Source of the DNA: Alteromonas oceanisediminis
GTDB lineage: Bacteria > Pseudomonadota > Gammaproteobacteria > Enterobacterales > Alteromonadaceae
Direction: 5' to 3'
DNA length: 64,000 nt
Assembly: GCF_018474025.1 (NCBI RefSeq)
Contig: NZ_JAHCTA010000002.1
Span: 186,562 to 250,561, forward strand
Shown: positions 45,287-54,915 of the stretch, piece by piece
Layout of the letters: each line of letters starts with the position of its first letter
Position numbering within the stretch: position 1 is the first letter of the stretch
Notes under the pieces: model-generated
Seen by the model: only the letters and a program-made list of their open reading frames with translations
Database searches by the model: none
What the model was told of the DNA's origin: nothing
Made by a program: the position numbers and the translations under genes

Positions 45287-46620
45287 AAACCCAGAGTCGC
45301 CGATGCGGTCGCGATGGATGGTAGCTCCATAGAGATAACTTCATGAATTTCGACTGCGAGTAATTTGGCATCACGTTTTTTTGAAACAGATGCAAGATCA
45401 ATGTGAAGACGCGCTTCATTATCTGTTTTCTGAGGACGGGTTAGGGTCATACGCTTTTGACTCCCTTCGTCAAACCAGAGACTGAGCTCGACAGAGCTTA
45501 CATCCATATTGCGAAAGGTCAGCTGAGCAGTGAGTTTATTGGCGTCTGTATTTCTAATGTTTGGGTGCATAAGAATTTCGGTCGGTTTATCCATCAATGC
45601 AGGTTTAATGTCATAGTCAGATGAGGGTAAGCCATCACACCCACCTTGCAACGCAGGGATTAATTGATGCCACATTTGACTTGGAAATCTCCCATCACGC
45701 GCTTCAATTTGCCATACGACCTGGCGAGGGGTAACCCGCTTTTTATCGAGATCCTCAATGAATGAATACCAGCCCCACTGCTCATCACTGCTCGAACTCG
45801 CATAATTTCTAATGGGCAAGTTTGTTGTGGCAGCGAGCAAGCTTGCAAATTGAAAGCGAGATTCTGCGGCAAACCGATCACCGAGCAAAATCACTGGGTC
45901 ACCCTGCAAATGTTCGGTACCCAACTCAATCGCATAGCTGCGGGCATACTCCGGAGCTAACGCTCTGCCACAGAGTGTTTCAACATAACTTCGTAGCCCT
46001 CCGCCACCCGCTGCGACACCGTCAAAGACAAAAGGAATGCGGGGGGGTTCGACCGTACCAATGAGGTGTTGACTGACGTTTTCAGCAAACCACTTTGCGC
46101 CGGTTGGTGTCCAATCAGTGCTCGACTCATAAAACAGCGGCTCAGGCCTTTTTAGCCCTTCTGTTTGGGGGGTGATCACAGAGCCTAGCGAGGCAAGAGC
46201 ATGAGTTAGCTGAGCTACGTTACGCTCAAGTAAAGCTTTATCAAAATGCGGAAACATCTCGGAAAATTGTGTGGGATAAAAATAAGCTCTAGGCGCGATA
46301 GGCAACAGGAAAAGTTCGATACCGCGTTCATCTAGGATATGTCTGAAGCGACGATGCGCAGACACGTCCAATGGAGAGAGTGGCTCATACTGAATATTCG
46401 TATCGAGTTTGTCGCTGGCAAGCCAACCGGATCGGGTTTTAACGATGTTTCCAAATCGATCACTCTCGGGGTGTTGTGGCGACGTTAATGCGTCGCACAA
46501 TGGAAAAAATTGATTGATAGGGTAGGTAGGCGGTGTACCTGCAGCAGCTTCAGTGGCCGGCAGAAACAGGCTAAGTACAGCAAATATTGCTAAAACATTC
46601 CCAAGGTTACTTTGCATCAC
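45271..46620 (-). CDS. algX: AlgX-like protein lacking the acetyltransferase triad
   Basis: This 449-residue protein has a signal peptide and aligns with Pseudomonas AlgX along the SGNH-like domain (IELFLLPIAPRAYFYP, DWTPTGAKWFAENV, LCGRALAPEYARSYAIE, VILLGDRFAAE) and a C-terminal carbohydrate-binding module (from about 325). In Pseudomonas the triad is D174, H176 and S269 (GDHHW and GTSNSG). Here the aligned residues are S167, D169 and R249 (SSTDW and GDRFA), so all three are replaced. It can be expected to keep the scaffold and alginate-binding role but not O-acetylation. The start is GTG at 46620 or ATG at 46617. It overlaps algG by 14 bases. Confidence 0.85.
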   Translation of the reverse strand: MMQSNLGNVLAIFAVLSLFLPATEAAAGTPPTYPINQFFPLCDALTSPQHPESDRFGNIVKTRSGWLASDKLDTNIQYEPLSPLDVSAHRRFRHILDERGIELFLLPIAPRAYFYPTQFSEMFPHFDKALLERNVAQLTHALASLGSVITPQTEGLKRPEPLFYESSTDWTPTGAKWFAENVSQHLIGTVEPPRIPFVFDGVAAGGGGLRSYVETLCGRALAPEYARSYAIELGTEHLQGDPVILLGDRFAAESRFQFASLLAATTNLPIRNYASSSSDEQWGWYSFIEDLDKKRVTPRQVVWQIEARDGRFPSQMWHQLIPALQGGCDGLPSSDYDIKPALMDKPTEILMHPNIRNTDANKLTAQLTFRNMDVSSVELSLWFDEGSQKRMTLTRPQKTDNEARLHIDLASVSKKRDAKLLAVEIHEVISMELPSIATASATLGLCTID

Positions 46621-48109
46621 GAGTCACCTTTACCGCATCGCCGTGTTGCCACAGCTTGATGGTTACTTCCGCTTCAACAGCAGCTAAATCTCCCCTAAAC
46701 TGTTGTTTAGCATTGCCATTTTGTTCAATTCGCAGCTCACTTAGAATAATCGAGTCAAAGTTTTCCGCAAAAATACCCCCGGTCTGATTCCCCGCAATAA
46801 GCCCGCCGATTATACTGCCACCGGTTTTTTGCTCATAGGGGTCGCGCGTGAGATCTCGGTAAGTCTGCTCTGCGAGATCCTGAGTGTGAAAATACACACC
46901 ACTACCGCGATTTCCAAGAATGATATTGCTCTGTATTACTGTTTCAGTGCTGTTTCTCAGCCGTATGCCATGGTCCTGATTTCGATAAACCTGATTACCG
47001 ATAACTGTATTATTTTGCGACTCGTATATCGTTATCCCGTCACCGCCGTTATGCGACGAGGTATTATATGCAACAATGTTATTGTTGCTCTGTCTGTCAA
47101 GCATGATACCTGAGCGTCCGCTTCCCGAAACGTTGTTATAGATAATGTAGCTGTCAGAGACGTATCGTGAACCAATTATTCCATGTAGCTTTTGCGTACC
47201 GCTCACTCGGTTGTGCGCAATAATTAAGTTTTTCGAATAATCGTGCGGATCAATGCCGTAAACAACATTATTCGTATATGAGTTTCGCAGCAGCACAATA
47301 TTTTCGGCTTCATAACTGTAAAAGCCAAAATACAGGTCGTCGAAATGCGAATCAATAATCCATCCTGTAGGCGGATTTTTCAGCGCGGCTCGCTGCTTCT
47401 CTTCAGCCCGAATCAGGCCAGTTTCACTGACAGACTTAAAGCTGATACCAAAAGCAGAGGGCGCGTCGTAACCTAATGACGCGAACCGACTTTTGTTAAA
47501 ATACAGTTCGCCACCACTATATGTCATGATGAATGGACGAAAACTCGCCGCGTTGCCTGAAAAACTTGCAATTGATTGTGTGCTTGGTTGCCAGCCGATG
47601 ACCTCGGCATTGTCGACAGACAGAATACCGCTGTTGAAAACAAAGCTCCCTGAAGCTGCTGACAGTCTCAGCGTTTCACCGGAAGATACGTGTAGTGATG
47701 CACCATGACTAATAATGATAGGAACGGATACGGTGTAAGTGTCTTGATTAGATATCTGAACATATTCTTGTGCCACTTCGCTGACCAAAGCCATACTGGT
47801 TCGCCCATTTTCAATAACGATGACGCGAGGAAGAGATCCTTGTAAGCGTGTGAGCTGAGCAAATTTGTCAGAGTAAAAAATCCGAGTTTGTTCTCTGAAT
47901 TCTGAAAGCTCCGCGACCCTGACAGAGCCTTGGATTGTAATTTTATTAGCGCGCTGACGTAGCGCTGTTTCAGTGTATCTAGATAAATCAGGTAAATCCG
48001 GCTGTGCAGTATTTACTCCAGACATTAACGTCACTTCGGTCGCTAAACTCAGCGGGTGAGAGAACAAGTAGAGTAAGCACAACGTTGCGAGACACAGTTT
48101 ATTCATCAT
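46607..48109 (-). CDS. algG: Poly(beta-D-mannuronate) C5-epimerase AlgG
   Basis: This 500-residue protein has a signal peptide and a right-handed beta-helix with repeated PbH1 turns (NNVVYGIDPHDYSKNLIIAHN, NNNIVAYNTSSHNGGDGITIYESQNN, NTVIGNQVYRNQDHGIRLRN). The catalytic DPHD motif is intact, and an Arg follows in IIGSRYV as in Pseudomonas AlgG. It converts mannuronate to guluronate within the polymer in the periplasm and also belongs to the export scaffold. It follows algE without a gap. Confidence 0.94.
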   Translation of the reverse strand: MMNKLCLATLCLLYLFSHPLSLATEVTLMSGVNTAQPDLPDLSRYTETALRQRANKITIQGSVRVAELSEFREQTRIFYSDKFAQLTRLQGSLPRVIVIENGRTSMALVSEVAQEYVQISNQDTYTVSVPIIISHGASLHVSSGETLRLSAASGSFVFNSGILSVDNAEVIGWQPSTQSIASFSGNAASFRPFIMTYSGGELYFNKSRFASLGYDAPSAFGISFKSVSETGLIRAEEKQRAALKNPPTGWIIDSHFDDLYFGFYSYEAENIVLLRNSYTNNVVYGIDPHDYSKNLIIAHNRVSGTQKLHGIIGSRYVSDSYIIYNNVSGSGRSGIMLDRQSNNNIVAYNTSSHNGGDGITIYESQNNTVIGNQVYRNQDHGIRLRNSTETVIQSNIILGNRGSGVYFHTQDLAEQTYRDLTRDPYEQKTGGSIIGGLIAGNQTGGIFAENFDSIILSELRIEQNGNAKQQFRGDLAAVEAEVTIKLWQHGDAVKVTRDAK

Positions 48110-49447
48110 TTAATACCTAAATTGCGCCTCAAGTGTTACCCGGTAGTCTGTCGCATCATCGCTGAGCCCGTTATCGGGCTGGAAAAAACCAGCGCGTAAA
48201 CGTAGCACATTTAAATTCCACAGCGTGGTGCTTTGCGGATAATAGGTTGCGTTAATATCAATGCTCGTACCGACCGCGCTTTCGCCGTTAATGACGTCGA
48301 CGGGACGTCCTGCAACATAAATCGGTTGTTGGTCATCCGATTTAGTATATTTAGACACGAGAACTACCGATTCAAAGGATTCAGAGGGGTTCCATGCAGC
48401 GAATAGGCTAATCTGTTGTAAATTGGTAATGTCAGCACGTAAAGCCTCATTAAATCGATGTAAATACTGCCTATTACCATAATGCCTCGCTCTGTTCGTG
48501 TGTAAGCCTGTCTGACTGAAGTTTTTTGTGCTACTTCTATCAGCGCCGCCAGAGCCGCGAACGAATGTTGCGCCAACTGATAGAGGCAACCGTCTGAAAT
48601 CATAGCGAACACCGGCATCTAAAGCGTGAGCATCAATATCTCGGAACTCAACAGCGCCACCATCGGCCCGTAAATTCGTTTTACCGCGTTGAATTGCCCA
48701 TTCGAGGTGATACGCCCACGGGCTATAAGAGCGAGCCTCAGTCCAGTCGAACGATAATCCGATTGACAGCCATCGCACATTTGCGTTCGCCCCAATAGCC
48801 GTTTCCGCAAGGGCATTTTGCTCATCTTGAGTATGTTGGTCGGCATGCGAAAACCTGAAATCGACGGAATGATAGGCAATCCAATCATAGTTGACTTCGG
48901 CCATTACGCGGAACACGTCTTCATTTTGTCGCAAAAGTTCAGATGACGTTCGGTAGGTGTCAAACTCTTGTCCTATTGCAACTAACCAATCGAGTTGCGT
49001 TGTATCGCCGTACCATGAAACCGATTCGATATCGACATCCCACCATAAACCCGTTCTTTCCCTTAACCTCTGCAAGCCAAAGGTAATGTACTCATTAGGA
49101 TAACGTGTTAGACCAGAATATCGGATCCATGCTTCACGGAGTTGTAAATAGTAGAACTCATCATTGTCGATAGTTCGTTCAAGTTCATTTTCGTCCGTCA
49201 GAGAGCCACCTTCGCTAAACACGCGAGCTCGGCCATCAATAAACCAAGACCACTGATTTGAATACTCATCGGAAACACCCATTCGCGCTTCTAAAAATAT
49301 ATTCTCTGACTCTAGCAGATCACCGCCGGGGCGATGGTTGAGCTCTCGCAAGGTAACACCAGGCTGCAGCCACGGATCCCACTGTTGAGCAATAATAGGT
49401 GAAGACAAAGAGAGTAAAAACAGAGTTATCAGGTAACGATTTATCAC
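48110..49447 (-). CDS. algE: Alginate export porin AlgE
   Basis: This 445-residue protein has a signal peptide (ITLFLLSLSSPIIAQ) and alternating beta-strand pattern throughout, ending in VTLEAQFRY with the terminal aromatic of outer-membrane proteins. Segments such as GLQRLRERTGLWWDVDIES and RFSHADQHTQDE match the AlgE barrel. It forms the anionic-polymer exit pore together with AlgK. Its ATG overlaps the algK stop in ATGA. Confidence 0.9.
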   Translation of the reverse strand: MINRYLITLFLLSLSSPIIAQQWDPWLQPGVTLRELNHRPGGDLLESENIFLEARMGVSDEYSNQWSWFIDGRARVFSEGGSLTDENELERTIDNDEFYYLQLREAWIRYSGLTRYPNEYITFGLQRLRERTGLWWDVDIESVSWYGDTTQLDWLVAIGQEFDTYRTSSELLRQNEDVFRVMAEVNYDWIAYHSVDFRFSHADQHTQDEQNALAETAIGANANVRWLSIGLSFDWTEARSYSPWAYHLEWAIQRGKTNLRADGGAVEFRDIDAHALDAGVRYDFRRLPLSVGATFVRGSGGADRSSTKNFSQTGLHTNRARHYGNRQYLHRFNEALRADITNLQQISLFAAWNPSESFESVVLVSKYTKSDDQQPIYVAGRPVDVINGESAVGTSIDINATYYPQSTTLWNLNVLRLRAGFFQPDNGLSDDATDYRVTLEAQFRY

Positions 49448-50841
49448 GACTTCTCACCTAGCAGAAAGGCAATATCTTCCGAGCGCACCGTTATTTTACG
49501 CCAACCTTTAACACCATCAGCAAGCTCTGAATCCGTCATAGCAGCAACAGTATCACTTTCATTGATACCTAAGGTGTGAGAGAACACTTGCTGTTGGTCT
49601 TCTTCCGACAAGGTACCACCCAATCGTTCGTGAACCGCCGCGAAAATATGCGCGTAGACGGGATTGAATAAATAGCTGTCGGCGTCTGAAAATAGCCTAG
49701 CCAGATATTCGTAGGCGTTTAGATAGTAATCTCTCCCGGCACTGACGAGCAAATCAACCCCATACTGTGCTGATTTCTGGGCCTGATCCCCGACAAGCTT
49801 ACCCGAAAGAATCAAAATACCAAGTCGGTACTTTGCTTCTGCCTCAGAAAGCGCGGCTTCAAAATATTGTGCAGCAATGTTCGGACGCTCTGCAACCCAC
49901 ACCCCATCAAGATAAAACTTACCGAGTAACAGGCTTGCGGTCGGGTTTGCTCTATCGTGGAGCGTCTCTAGTTTTGGTAAAATAACCTCTGGATCTGACA
50001 TGGCCGGGTATTGTAAAGCGAGTTTTGCCACGCCGAGCAACACAGCTTCATTGGTTTCTAACCAAGGTTCAGTCACTTGCTTTGCAAGAGCTGGCTGTGC
50101 CAGCCCAACATCATCTGAAGCTAAAAGCTCAGCAATCGAAACCAGCTGTCGGACAGTAATTTGTTCATTTTCAAAAGCAGCGTGACTGGTAGCTATCCAG
50201 GTGTCGTAGTCACTGATATTGTATAACTTGACCAGCCGAAGATGTGCCCTGATGCAGTAAAAATGGAAATCTACGGAAGGTGAGGCACACAATTCGGAAA
50301 GCAATTTTTGGTAACCCACTGGATCTGGCAGGGCATCAATCACGCGAAGAACATCCTTTCTGTCGACGTCCGGATTTTCCTGCATATCAATCAACATAGC
50401 GTTGATAAGGTGAGTATCTGCGGGCGAATAATCGACAATAAATCGGCTTAACTCAACGGAAACATCACCGCTAGTGCGTTGACGATACATCAGCACGTGC
50501 TTAGTTATCGGGCGAATGGATGGATCGATATGGCTTACTTTTGCCAACCAGCGACTATAGCCGAGCCTTGCCTCATCAGAGTATGGGAGAAGCGGTGAAT
50601 ACCAACGCTGTGCATTAAGTAATTCTCCCTCGTTTTTCTCCATTAAATAGAAGTTGCCCAAGGCAAGGCTTGCCTCGCTATAGCCTTTATCAGCCAGAAA
50701 CATTAACTGGCTGATGCCACTTTGCTGATAGCCGTTTTCGATGTCTGATTCGGCCCTTTGCATATCGGAAGGCCCTGCACAGCCGCTCGTGATAGCGGTT
50801 GCGCTTAGAGCGATGAATAGTCGCAAAGCTATCGTAAGCAT
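49444..50841 (-). CDS. algK: Alginate biosynthesis lipoprotein AlgK
   Basis: This 465-residue protein has a lipoprotein signal (FIALSATAITSGCAGPS) and Sel1/TPR-like helical repeats: QQSGISQLMFLADKGYSEASLALGNFYL, ASLLLGKFYLDGVWVAERPNIAAQYFEAAL and AKYRLGILILSGK. AlgK links the outer-membrane pore AlgE with the periplasmic modification proteins. Place and order between alg44 and algE match Pseudomonas. Sequence identity looks low outside the repeats, so the name rests on repeats plus position. Confidence 0.88.
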   Translation of the reverse strand: MLTIALRLFIALSATAITSGCAGPSDMQRAESDIENGYQQSGISQLMFLADKGYSEASLALGNFYLMEKNEGELLNAQRWYSPLLPYSDEARLGYSRWLAKVSHIDPSIRPITKHVLMYRQRTSGDVSVELSRFIVDYSPADTHLINAMLIDMQENPDVDRKDVLRVIDALPDPVGYQKLLSELCASPSVDFHFYCIRAHLRLVKLYNISDYDTWIATSHAAFENEQITVRQLVSIAELLASDDVGLAQPALAKQVTEPWLETNEAVLLGVAKLALQYPAMSDPEVILPKLETLHDRANPTASLLLGKFYLDGVWVAERPNIAAQYFEAALSEAEAKYRLGILILSGKLVGDQAQKSAQYGVDLLVSAGRDYYLNAYEYLARLFSDADSYLFNPVYAHIFAAVHERLGGTLSEEDQQQVFSHTLGINESDTVAAMTDSELADGVKGWRKITVRSEDIAFLLGEKS

Positions 50842-50847
50842 GAGTAC

Positions 50848-51996
50848 TTACTCCAATACAAAATCGCCTACTTTTACCACTGCTGGGTGATTCGACAACG
50901 TGGCAGGCAAAGGCGTATCTGGTTGTATTGTAGCAAGCACCGTTTGCACACGATGTTCCTCTTCCGTTATGTTTTCCGGCACAGTGAGCATCGTAATTTT
51001 ACCTTCCACGGGTTTGCTGCCATCGATCAAGTCAATCAATACACGCGTTCCAATCCCAACTTCAGTGACATCTTCAAAATTGAATCGCGCCAATACGCTA
51101 GACGGACTTTGAGCACCGCGAAGGGTAACAAGCGATTGTGCTTGTGTGACAAATTGACCTGATGTAACTTCCAAAGAGGCAACAACGCAATCACAGGGAC
51201 TCAAGACTGCGCTTGAAATGGTCCGTTCAACTAACTGGTTTAATTCATTCTCACTCATATTCGCAGCACTTGCCACTGTGGAGAGATCTGATAATAGCGG
51301 CGACTCTATGGTTCCTATTGGTTGTCCTACCGACACAGTGTCGCCCACATCAACCAACAGCTCAAATTGTCCATTGCGCGATGCTACCAGTGCGTTCGAC
51401 TCCGAGCTGACAACCGCGGTGGTTGCTTTAACCACAAAAAAGTTCTGGTGAATTGAATAAAGCACATAGGAAAACGCTAGCAAGCTGAGGAAAACAAAAG
51501 CCGCCGTAAACAATAATGCGCGAAATTTTTCCGATCCGGTCAATGCCTTGCTTACTGCGTCCTGTCTTTGCTTGGCAAAGTTATCTCGGCTTAGCGTAGA
51601 CAGAATATCGTTGACATTAGTTACTTCACCGCTGAGAAACTTGGTGATAATGGTACGTAATGTTGCAATTTCTTCTCGTCCTAACTCATGAAACTCGCAG
51701 CCATAGCGCGTGGTTTTGTCTTCATGAACGCCAACAATCTGAAACTTAACGTCCAAACCAATTTCAAGTGAGTCGAACTTGAAAACTAATGTGCCTTGAC
51801 TAAATTCGCCGACGTTAAATTTCACTTTGTCGGACGAAAAGGCAAAACCGGTCGCAGAAAGATCTAATATTGGAAGGCGCGCCTTCTGCCCGTTGTCTGA
51901 TGTAACGATAAGAGAGCTTGGCAACTTGACACGAGAATGACGACGTTGCGTCTCCGACTCATGAACAATGTTGGTGTTATTCGAATCATTGGTCAT
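50848..51996 (-). CDS. alg44: Alginate co-polymerase Alg44 (PilZ, c-di-GMP receptor)
   Basis: This 382-residue protein begins with a PilZ domain carrying both c-di-GMP signatures: R18-x3-R22 (RRHSR) and D45-x-S47-x-x-G50 (LDLSATG). One membrane helix follows (LLFTAAFVFLSLLAFSYVLYS), then a periplasmic membrane-fusion-like segment (VSSESNALVASRNGQFELLVDVGDTVSVGQPIG). Binding of c-di-GMP activates the polymerase Alg8. The intact signature predicts control of alginate synthesis by c-di-GMP. It lies 15 bases after alg8 and six before algK. Confidence 0.93.
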   Translation of the reverse strand: MTNDSNNTNIVHESETQRRHSRVKLPSSLIVTSDNGQKARLPILDLSATGFAFSSDKVKFNVGEFSQGTLVFKFDSLEIGLDVKFQIVGVHEDKTTRYGCEFHELGREEIATLRTIITKFLSGEVTNVNDILSTLSRDNFAKQRQDAVSKALTGSEKFRALLFTAAFVFLSLLAFSYVLYSIHQNFFVVKATTAVVSSESNALVASRNGQFELLVDVGDTVSVGQPIGTIESPLLSDLSTVASAANMSENELNQLVERTISSAVLSPCDCVVASLEVTSGQFVTQAQSLVTLRGAQSPSSVLARFNFEDVTEVGIGTRVLIDLIDGSKPVEGKITMLTVPENITEEEHRVQTVLATIQPDTPLPATLSNHPAVVKVGDFVLE

Positions 51997-52011
51997 TCTT
52001 AATCCTACCCA

Positions 52012-53499
52012 TTAAACAAGTCGCATGATAAATGCAAAAAATAAACAAAACGCACCAAACGTCATTAAGCGCGCAGAATAAATATTAAAGTGTCGTTGGA
52101 ACAGGTCATCACTCTGTTTCGCTGCCGTTTTCTGACGTGTCCATGACTGGCGATCTAATCTAAATGTGACATAGATCTTCATTAATGCGCCAAATATTTG
52201 ATTGAAATACAATAAGATGGGATACATCGGACCTATCTGATGGCCCGTGAAAATCAGTAACGCTGTGATAATAGACCGCGTCAGCGCAATCCACAGTAAG
52301 TACATGACTAGGATGGCGAAACCAAATTTAAATGCCGCTACAATGGCTGCCGCAAGGCCGACTAAACTTGTCCACATTGAAATTCGCTGATCCCACAACA
52401 CATAATAGGTCAAAACGCCAAGCCGTCTAATACCCAATTTTGTAGCGCGATGATTTTGTCTTAGCGAATTCCCGGTCCATCGGAACATGAGCTGCCTAGC
52501 CGCGCGAAAAAAGTTTTTATCAGGTGGATGTTCCCACGTATCGATCACGGCATCTGGCACATAGTAAGTATCCCAGCCTCGTTGCATTAACGAAAACCAA
52601 CTGCTCTTGTCATCCCCGGTGAGAAATCGAAACGTACCTAAACGCCAATGTTTTAAGTGGTCATTCTCCACATCATTGATAAAGGATGACTGGGTGACGA
52701 CTGATGCTCTAAAAAATGACATACGGCCGGTTAATGTCAGGACTCGCTTAGCCAGCCCCATTGAACACATGTTGACGTGACGTTGTGCAAAGCGCAATTT
52801 ATGCCATTGGCTCATAACATGCGATCCAAGCACCTGACACGTCTCGTTAGTGGTTAAAGCGCCCACGTTAGGATAGAGAGAAAAATACGGAGCACTTTTA
52901 CCCACTACGCCTGGTTTTAGTTCGGTATCGCCGTCTATCACCGCCACTAGTGCCGTATCGTCAGGTAAATCTTTGGCAATACAGCGAAATCCATTGGCTA
53001 GACCATCGCGCTTTCCCGTACCCGGAATGCGTACTATTTTCAACGACACATGTGCTGGCGGCGCAAAATTTTCCCAGAGGTTTTTGATTAAGATTTCATC
53101 GGACATTTCAACAACAGAGGCAACTACCGTGGCAGGATAACCACAGGATGCAGCTTCTTTAATAATGGAGCTATACACTTTTGCTGTAGTCATAGAATCA
53201 ATGCGAAAGCTGGTGACCATTAAATAAATATGAGAGGGCTTTAAACGCTCAAGTGCCTGATGTGCAAGCCGCCGCTGGTGGGGGAAAACGATGTGTAAAA
53301 ATATCATCCCTCGAATAAAGTGCATCACACCCACACCATAACGCCAAATGCCTAGTGCGCCGATAATGAAGATAAAGTTAGGGTGATCGGCGTTCAATGT
53401 GCCTGCTGGCACAATCAAGAGAAGCCCACCAATGAAAGCAAACCAAAGCAGCCAGCCCGCGAATGCGTGCAGGCCCGAAGACTGGTTATGCAGGCTCAT
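52012..53499 (-). CDS. alg8: Alginate polymerase Alg8
   Basis: I chose the ATG at 53499, which overlaps the algD stop in TGATG; this gives 495 residues, like the Pseudomonas protein. It is a GT2 synthase with N-terminal helices, the substrate motif VIDGDTEL, the acceptor motif TGDDKSS, and a QxxRW-type motif in QLMFRWTG, followed by further helices and a basic C-terminus ([15 protein letters not shown]). It polymerises mannuronate from GDP-mannuronate at the inner membrane and needs Alg44. Confidence 0.94.
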   Translation of the reverse strand: MSLHNQSSGLHAFAGWLLWFAFIGGLLLIVPAGTLNADHPNFIFIIGALGIWRYGVGVMHFIRGMIFLHIVFPHQRRLAHQALERLKPSHIYLMVTSFRIDSMTTAKVYSSIIKEAASCGYPATVVASVVEMSDEILIKNLWENFAPPAHVSLKIVRIPGTGKRDGLANGFRCIAKDLPDDTALVAVIDGDTELKPGVVGKSAPYFSLYPNVGALTTNETCQVLGSHVMSQWHKLRFAQRHVNMCSMGLAKRVLTLTGRMSFFRASVVTQSSFINDVENDHLKHWRLGTFRFLTGDDKSSWFSLMQRGWDTYYVPDAVIDTWEHPPDKNFFRAARQLMFRWTGNSLRQNHRATKLGIRRLGVLTYYVLWDQRISMWTSLVGLAAAIVAAFKFGFAILVMYLLWIALTRSIITALLIFTGHQIGPMYPILLYFNQIFGALMKIYVTFRLDRQSWTRQKTAAKQSDDLFQRHFNIYSARLMTFGAFCLFFAFIMRLV

Positions 53500-54809
53500 C
53501 ACCAGCACACACCATGTTTGTTGTCGCCAGACGTGCCAGGCATAAACCCGACTAAGTCGAGAAGATGTTTATGATGAGGAAGGGTTGATTCGACTTCTGA
53601 AAATTCGGCCTCATTGTTACCAATAATGACAACTTCGGCGAAATCGATGACTTCGTCCATGTCTTCGGAGAGTAAGCGTAATAAATAGGGATAAGGAATA
53701 CGAGGGTCGACGCCGTTATCATTGGACAACATTTCATTCAGGTTCGGATCATATATCTGAACATCAAAACCTTTAGATGTTAACAGACTTGCTAACTCGA
53801 CTAACGGGCTTTCACGAAGATCATCTGTGCCCGCTTTAAAACTTAATCCCAGCAAGCCGATACGTGTCTGCCCCAATGCTTTAATTTGAGTGAATACCTT
53901 ATAAATATGTTTTCGATTGCTCTCAAGAACAGCACTGAGCAGAGGTAGTTGCATATGCCGCTTCCTCGCCTCATGATTTAAAGCGCGAAGATCCTTGGGA
54001 AGACAAGAACCACCGAATGCAAAGCCAGGGCGCATGTAGTATTCCGAAATATTGAGTACTTTGTCCATGCAGACAGTCTTCATCACCTTTCGGCCATCGA
54101 CACCTATGGATTTCGCCAGACTACCTATTTCATTGGCAAACGCGACTTTAGTAGCATGCCACGCGTTGCATGAGTATTTAACCAGCTCTGCGGTTTCGAT
54201 ATCCAGCGATACGAGTTCACACGGAAGTGATGAGTATAAGTCGGATAAAATAGCCTCAGACTGGCTGTCTGATGTTCCTATCACGGTCATGGGAGGATGA
54301 TTGTAGTCGTGTATCGCAGTGCCTTCCCGCAAAAACTCAGGATTAGTTGCTAATCCAAAGTCAATGCCAACGCGTTTGCCTGAGCACTTCTCTAACAGTG
54401 GCTTGACAACATTCAACACAGTGCCGGGTAACACGGTGCTGCGGATAACCACTACATGGAAATGGGAGATCGCTTTTAACCCTTGCGCAATTTCCAAACA
54501 AGCTTGCTCAATGTATTTGAGCTCCAGACCGCCCTGACTGTCACTGGGCGTGCCCACGCATACAAACGTAATATTTGTTTTAGCAATACTTGAAGCAATG
54601 TCGGCACTTACTGTCAGGCGCTTATTACTGATACTTTTGGCTAAATATCGGTCAAGGTCTTTCTCAACAATGGGAGAAACTCCCGAGGATACCAGCGCTC
54701 GCTTTTGAGGATCGACGTCAATACCAATTACCGTATGGCCATCATTGGATTGGCAGGCCGCACAAACTAATCCAACGTACCCCAATCCAATAATACTAAT
54801 GTCAGCCAT
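53499..54809 (-). CDS. algD: GDP-mannose 6-dehydrogenase AlgD
   Basis: This 436-residue protein has the UDP/GDP-sugar dehydrogenase order: Rossmann motif [14 protein letters not shown], central domain with [18 protein letters not shown] and [21 protein letters not shown], the catalytic Cys in [15 protein letters not shown], and the C-terminal nucleotide domain [19 protein letters not shown]. The length and the [15 protein letters not shown] form are those of AlgD. It oxidises GDP-mannose to GDP-mannuronate, the committed step. The promoter must lie in the roughly 65 bases between the terminator at 54876 and the ATG; I see no AlgU-type (GAACTT/TCTGA) site there. Confidence 0.95.
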   Translation of the reverse strand: MADISIIGLGYVGLVCAACQSNDGHTVIGIDVDPQKRALVSSGVSPIVEKDLDRYLAKSISNKRLTVSADIASSIAKTNITFVCVGTPSDSQGGLELKYIEQACLEIAQGLKAISHFHVVVIRSTVLPGTVLNVVKPLLEKCSGKRVGIDFGLATNPEFLREGTAIHDYNHPPMTVIGTSDSQSEAILSDLYSSLPCELVSLDIETAELVKYSCNAWHATKVAFANEIGSLAKSIGVDGRKVMKTVCMDKVLNISEYYMRPGFAFGGSCLPKDLRALNHEARKRHMQLPLLSAVLESNRKHIYKVFTQIKALGQTRIGLLGLSFKAGTDDLRESPLVELASLLTSKGFDVQIYDPNLNEMLSNDNGVDPRIPYPYLLRLLSEDMDEVIDFAEVVIIGNNEAEFSEVESTLPHHKHLLDLVGFMPGTSGDNKHGVCW

Positions 54810-54875
54810 GTCACTTTATCTTTTTATGATTATTTTTTGTTTAGTGTGACAGCAATTTAGGGGAGAAACAATATA

Positions 54876-54902
54876 GAAAAAAGGCGCTTCGAAAAGCGCC
54901 TT
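54876..54902 (-). terminator. Rho-independent terminator between PEP-CTERM gene and algD
   Basis: On the minus strand AAGGCGCTT-TTCG-AAGCGCCTT is followed by TTTTCTAT. It ends the PEP-CTERM transcript and isolates the alginate operon. Confidence 0.92.
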
Positions 54903-54915
54903 AGCGTTATTTACA

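Noticed and set aside
54810-54875. AlgU (sigma-22/RpoE-type) promoter before algD
   Set aside because: No GAACTT or TCTGA elements at proper spacing were found in the short interval.
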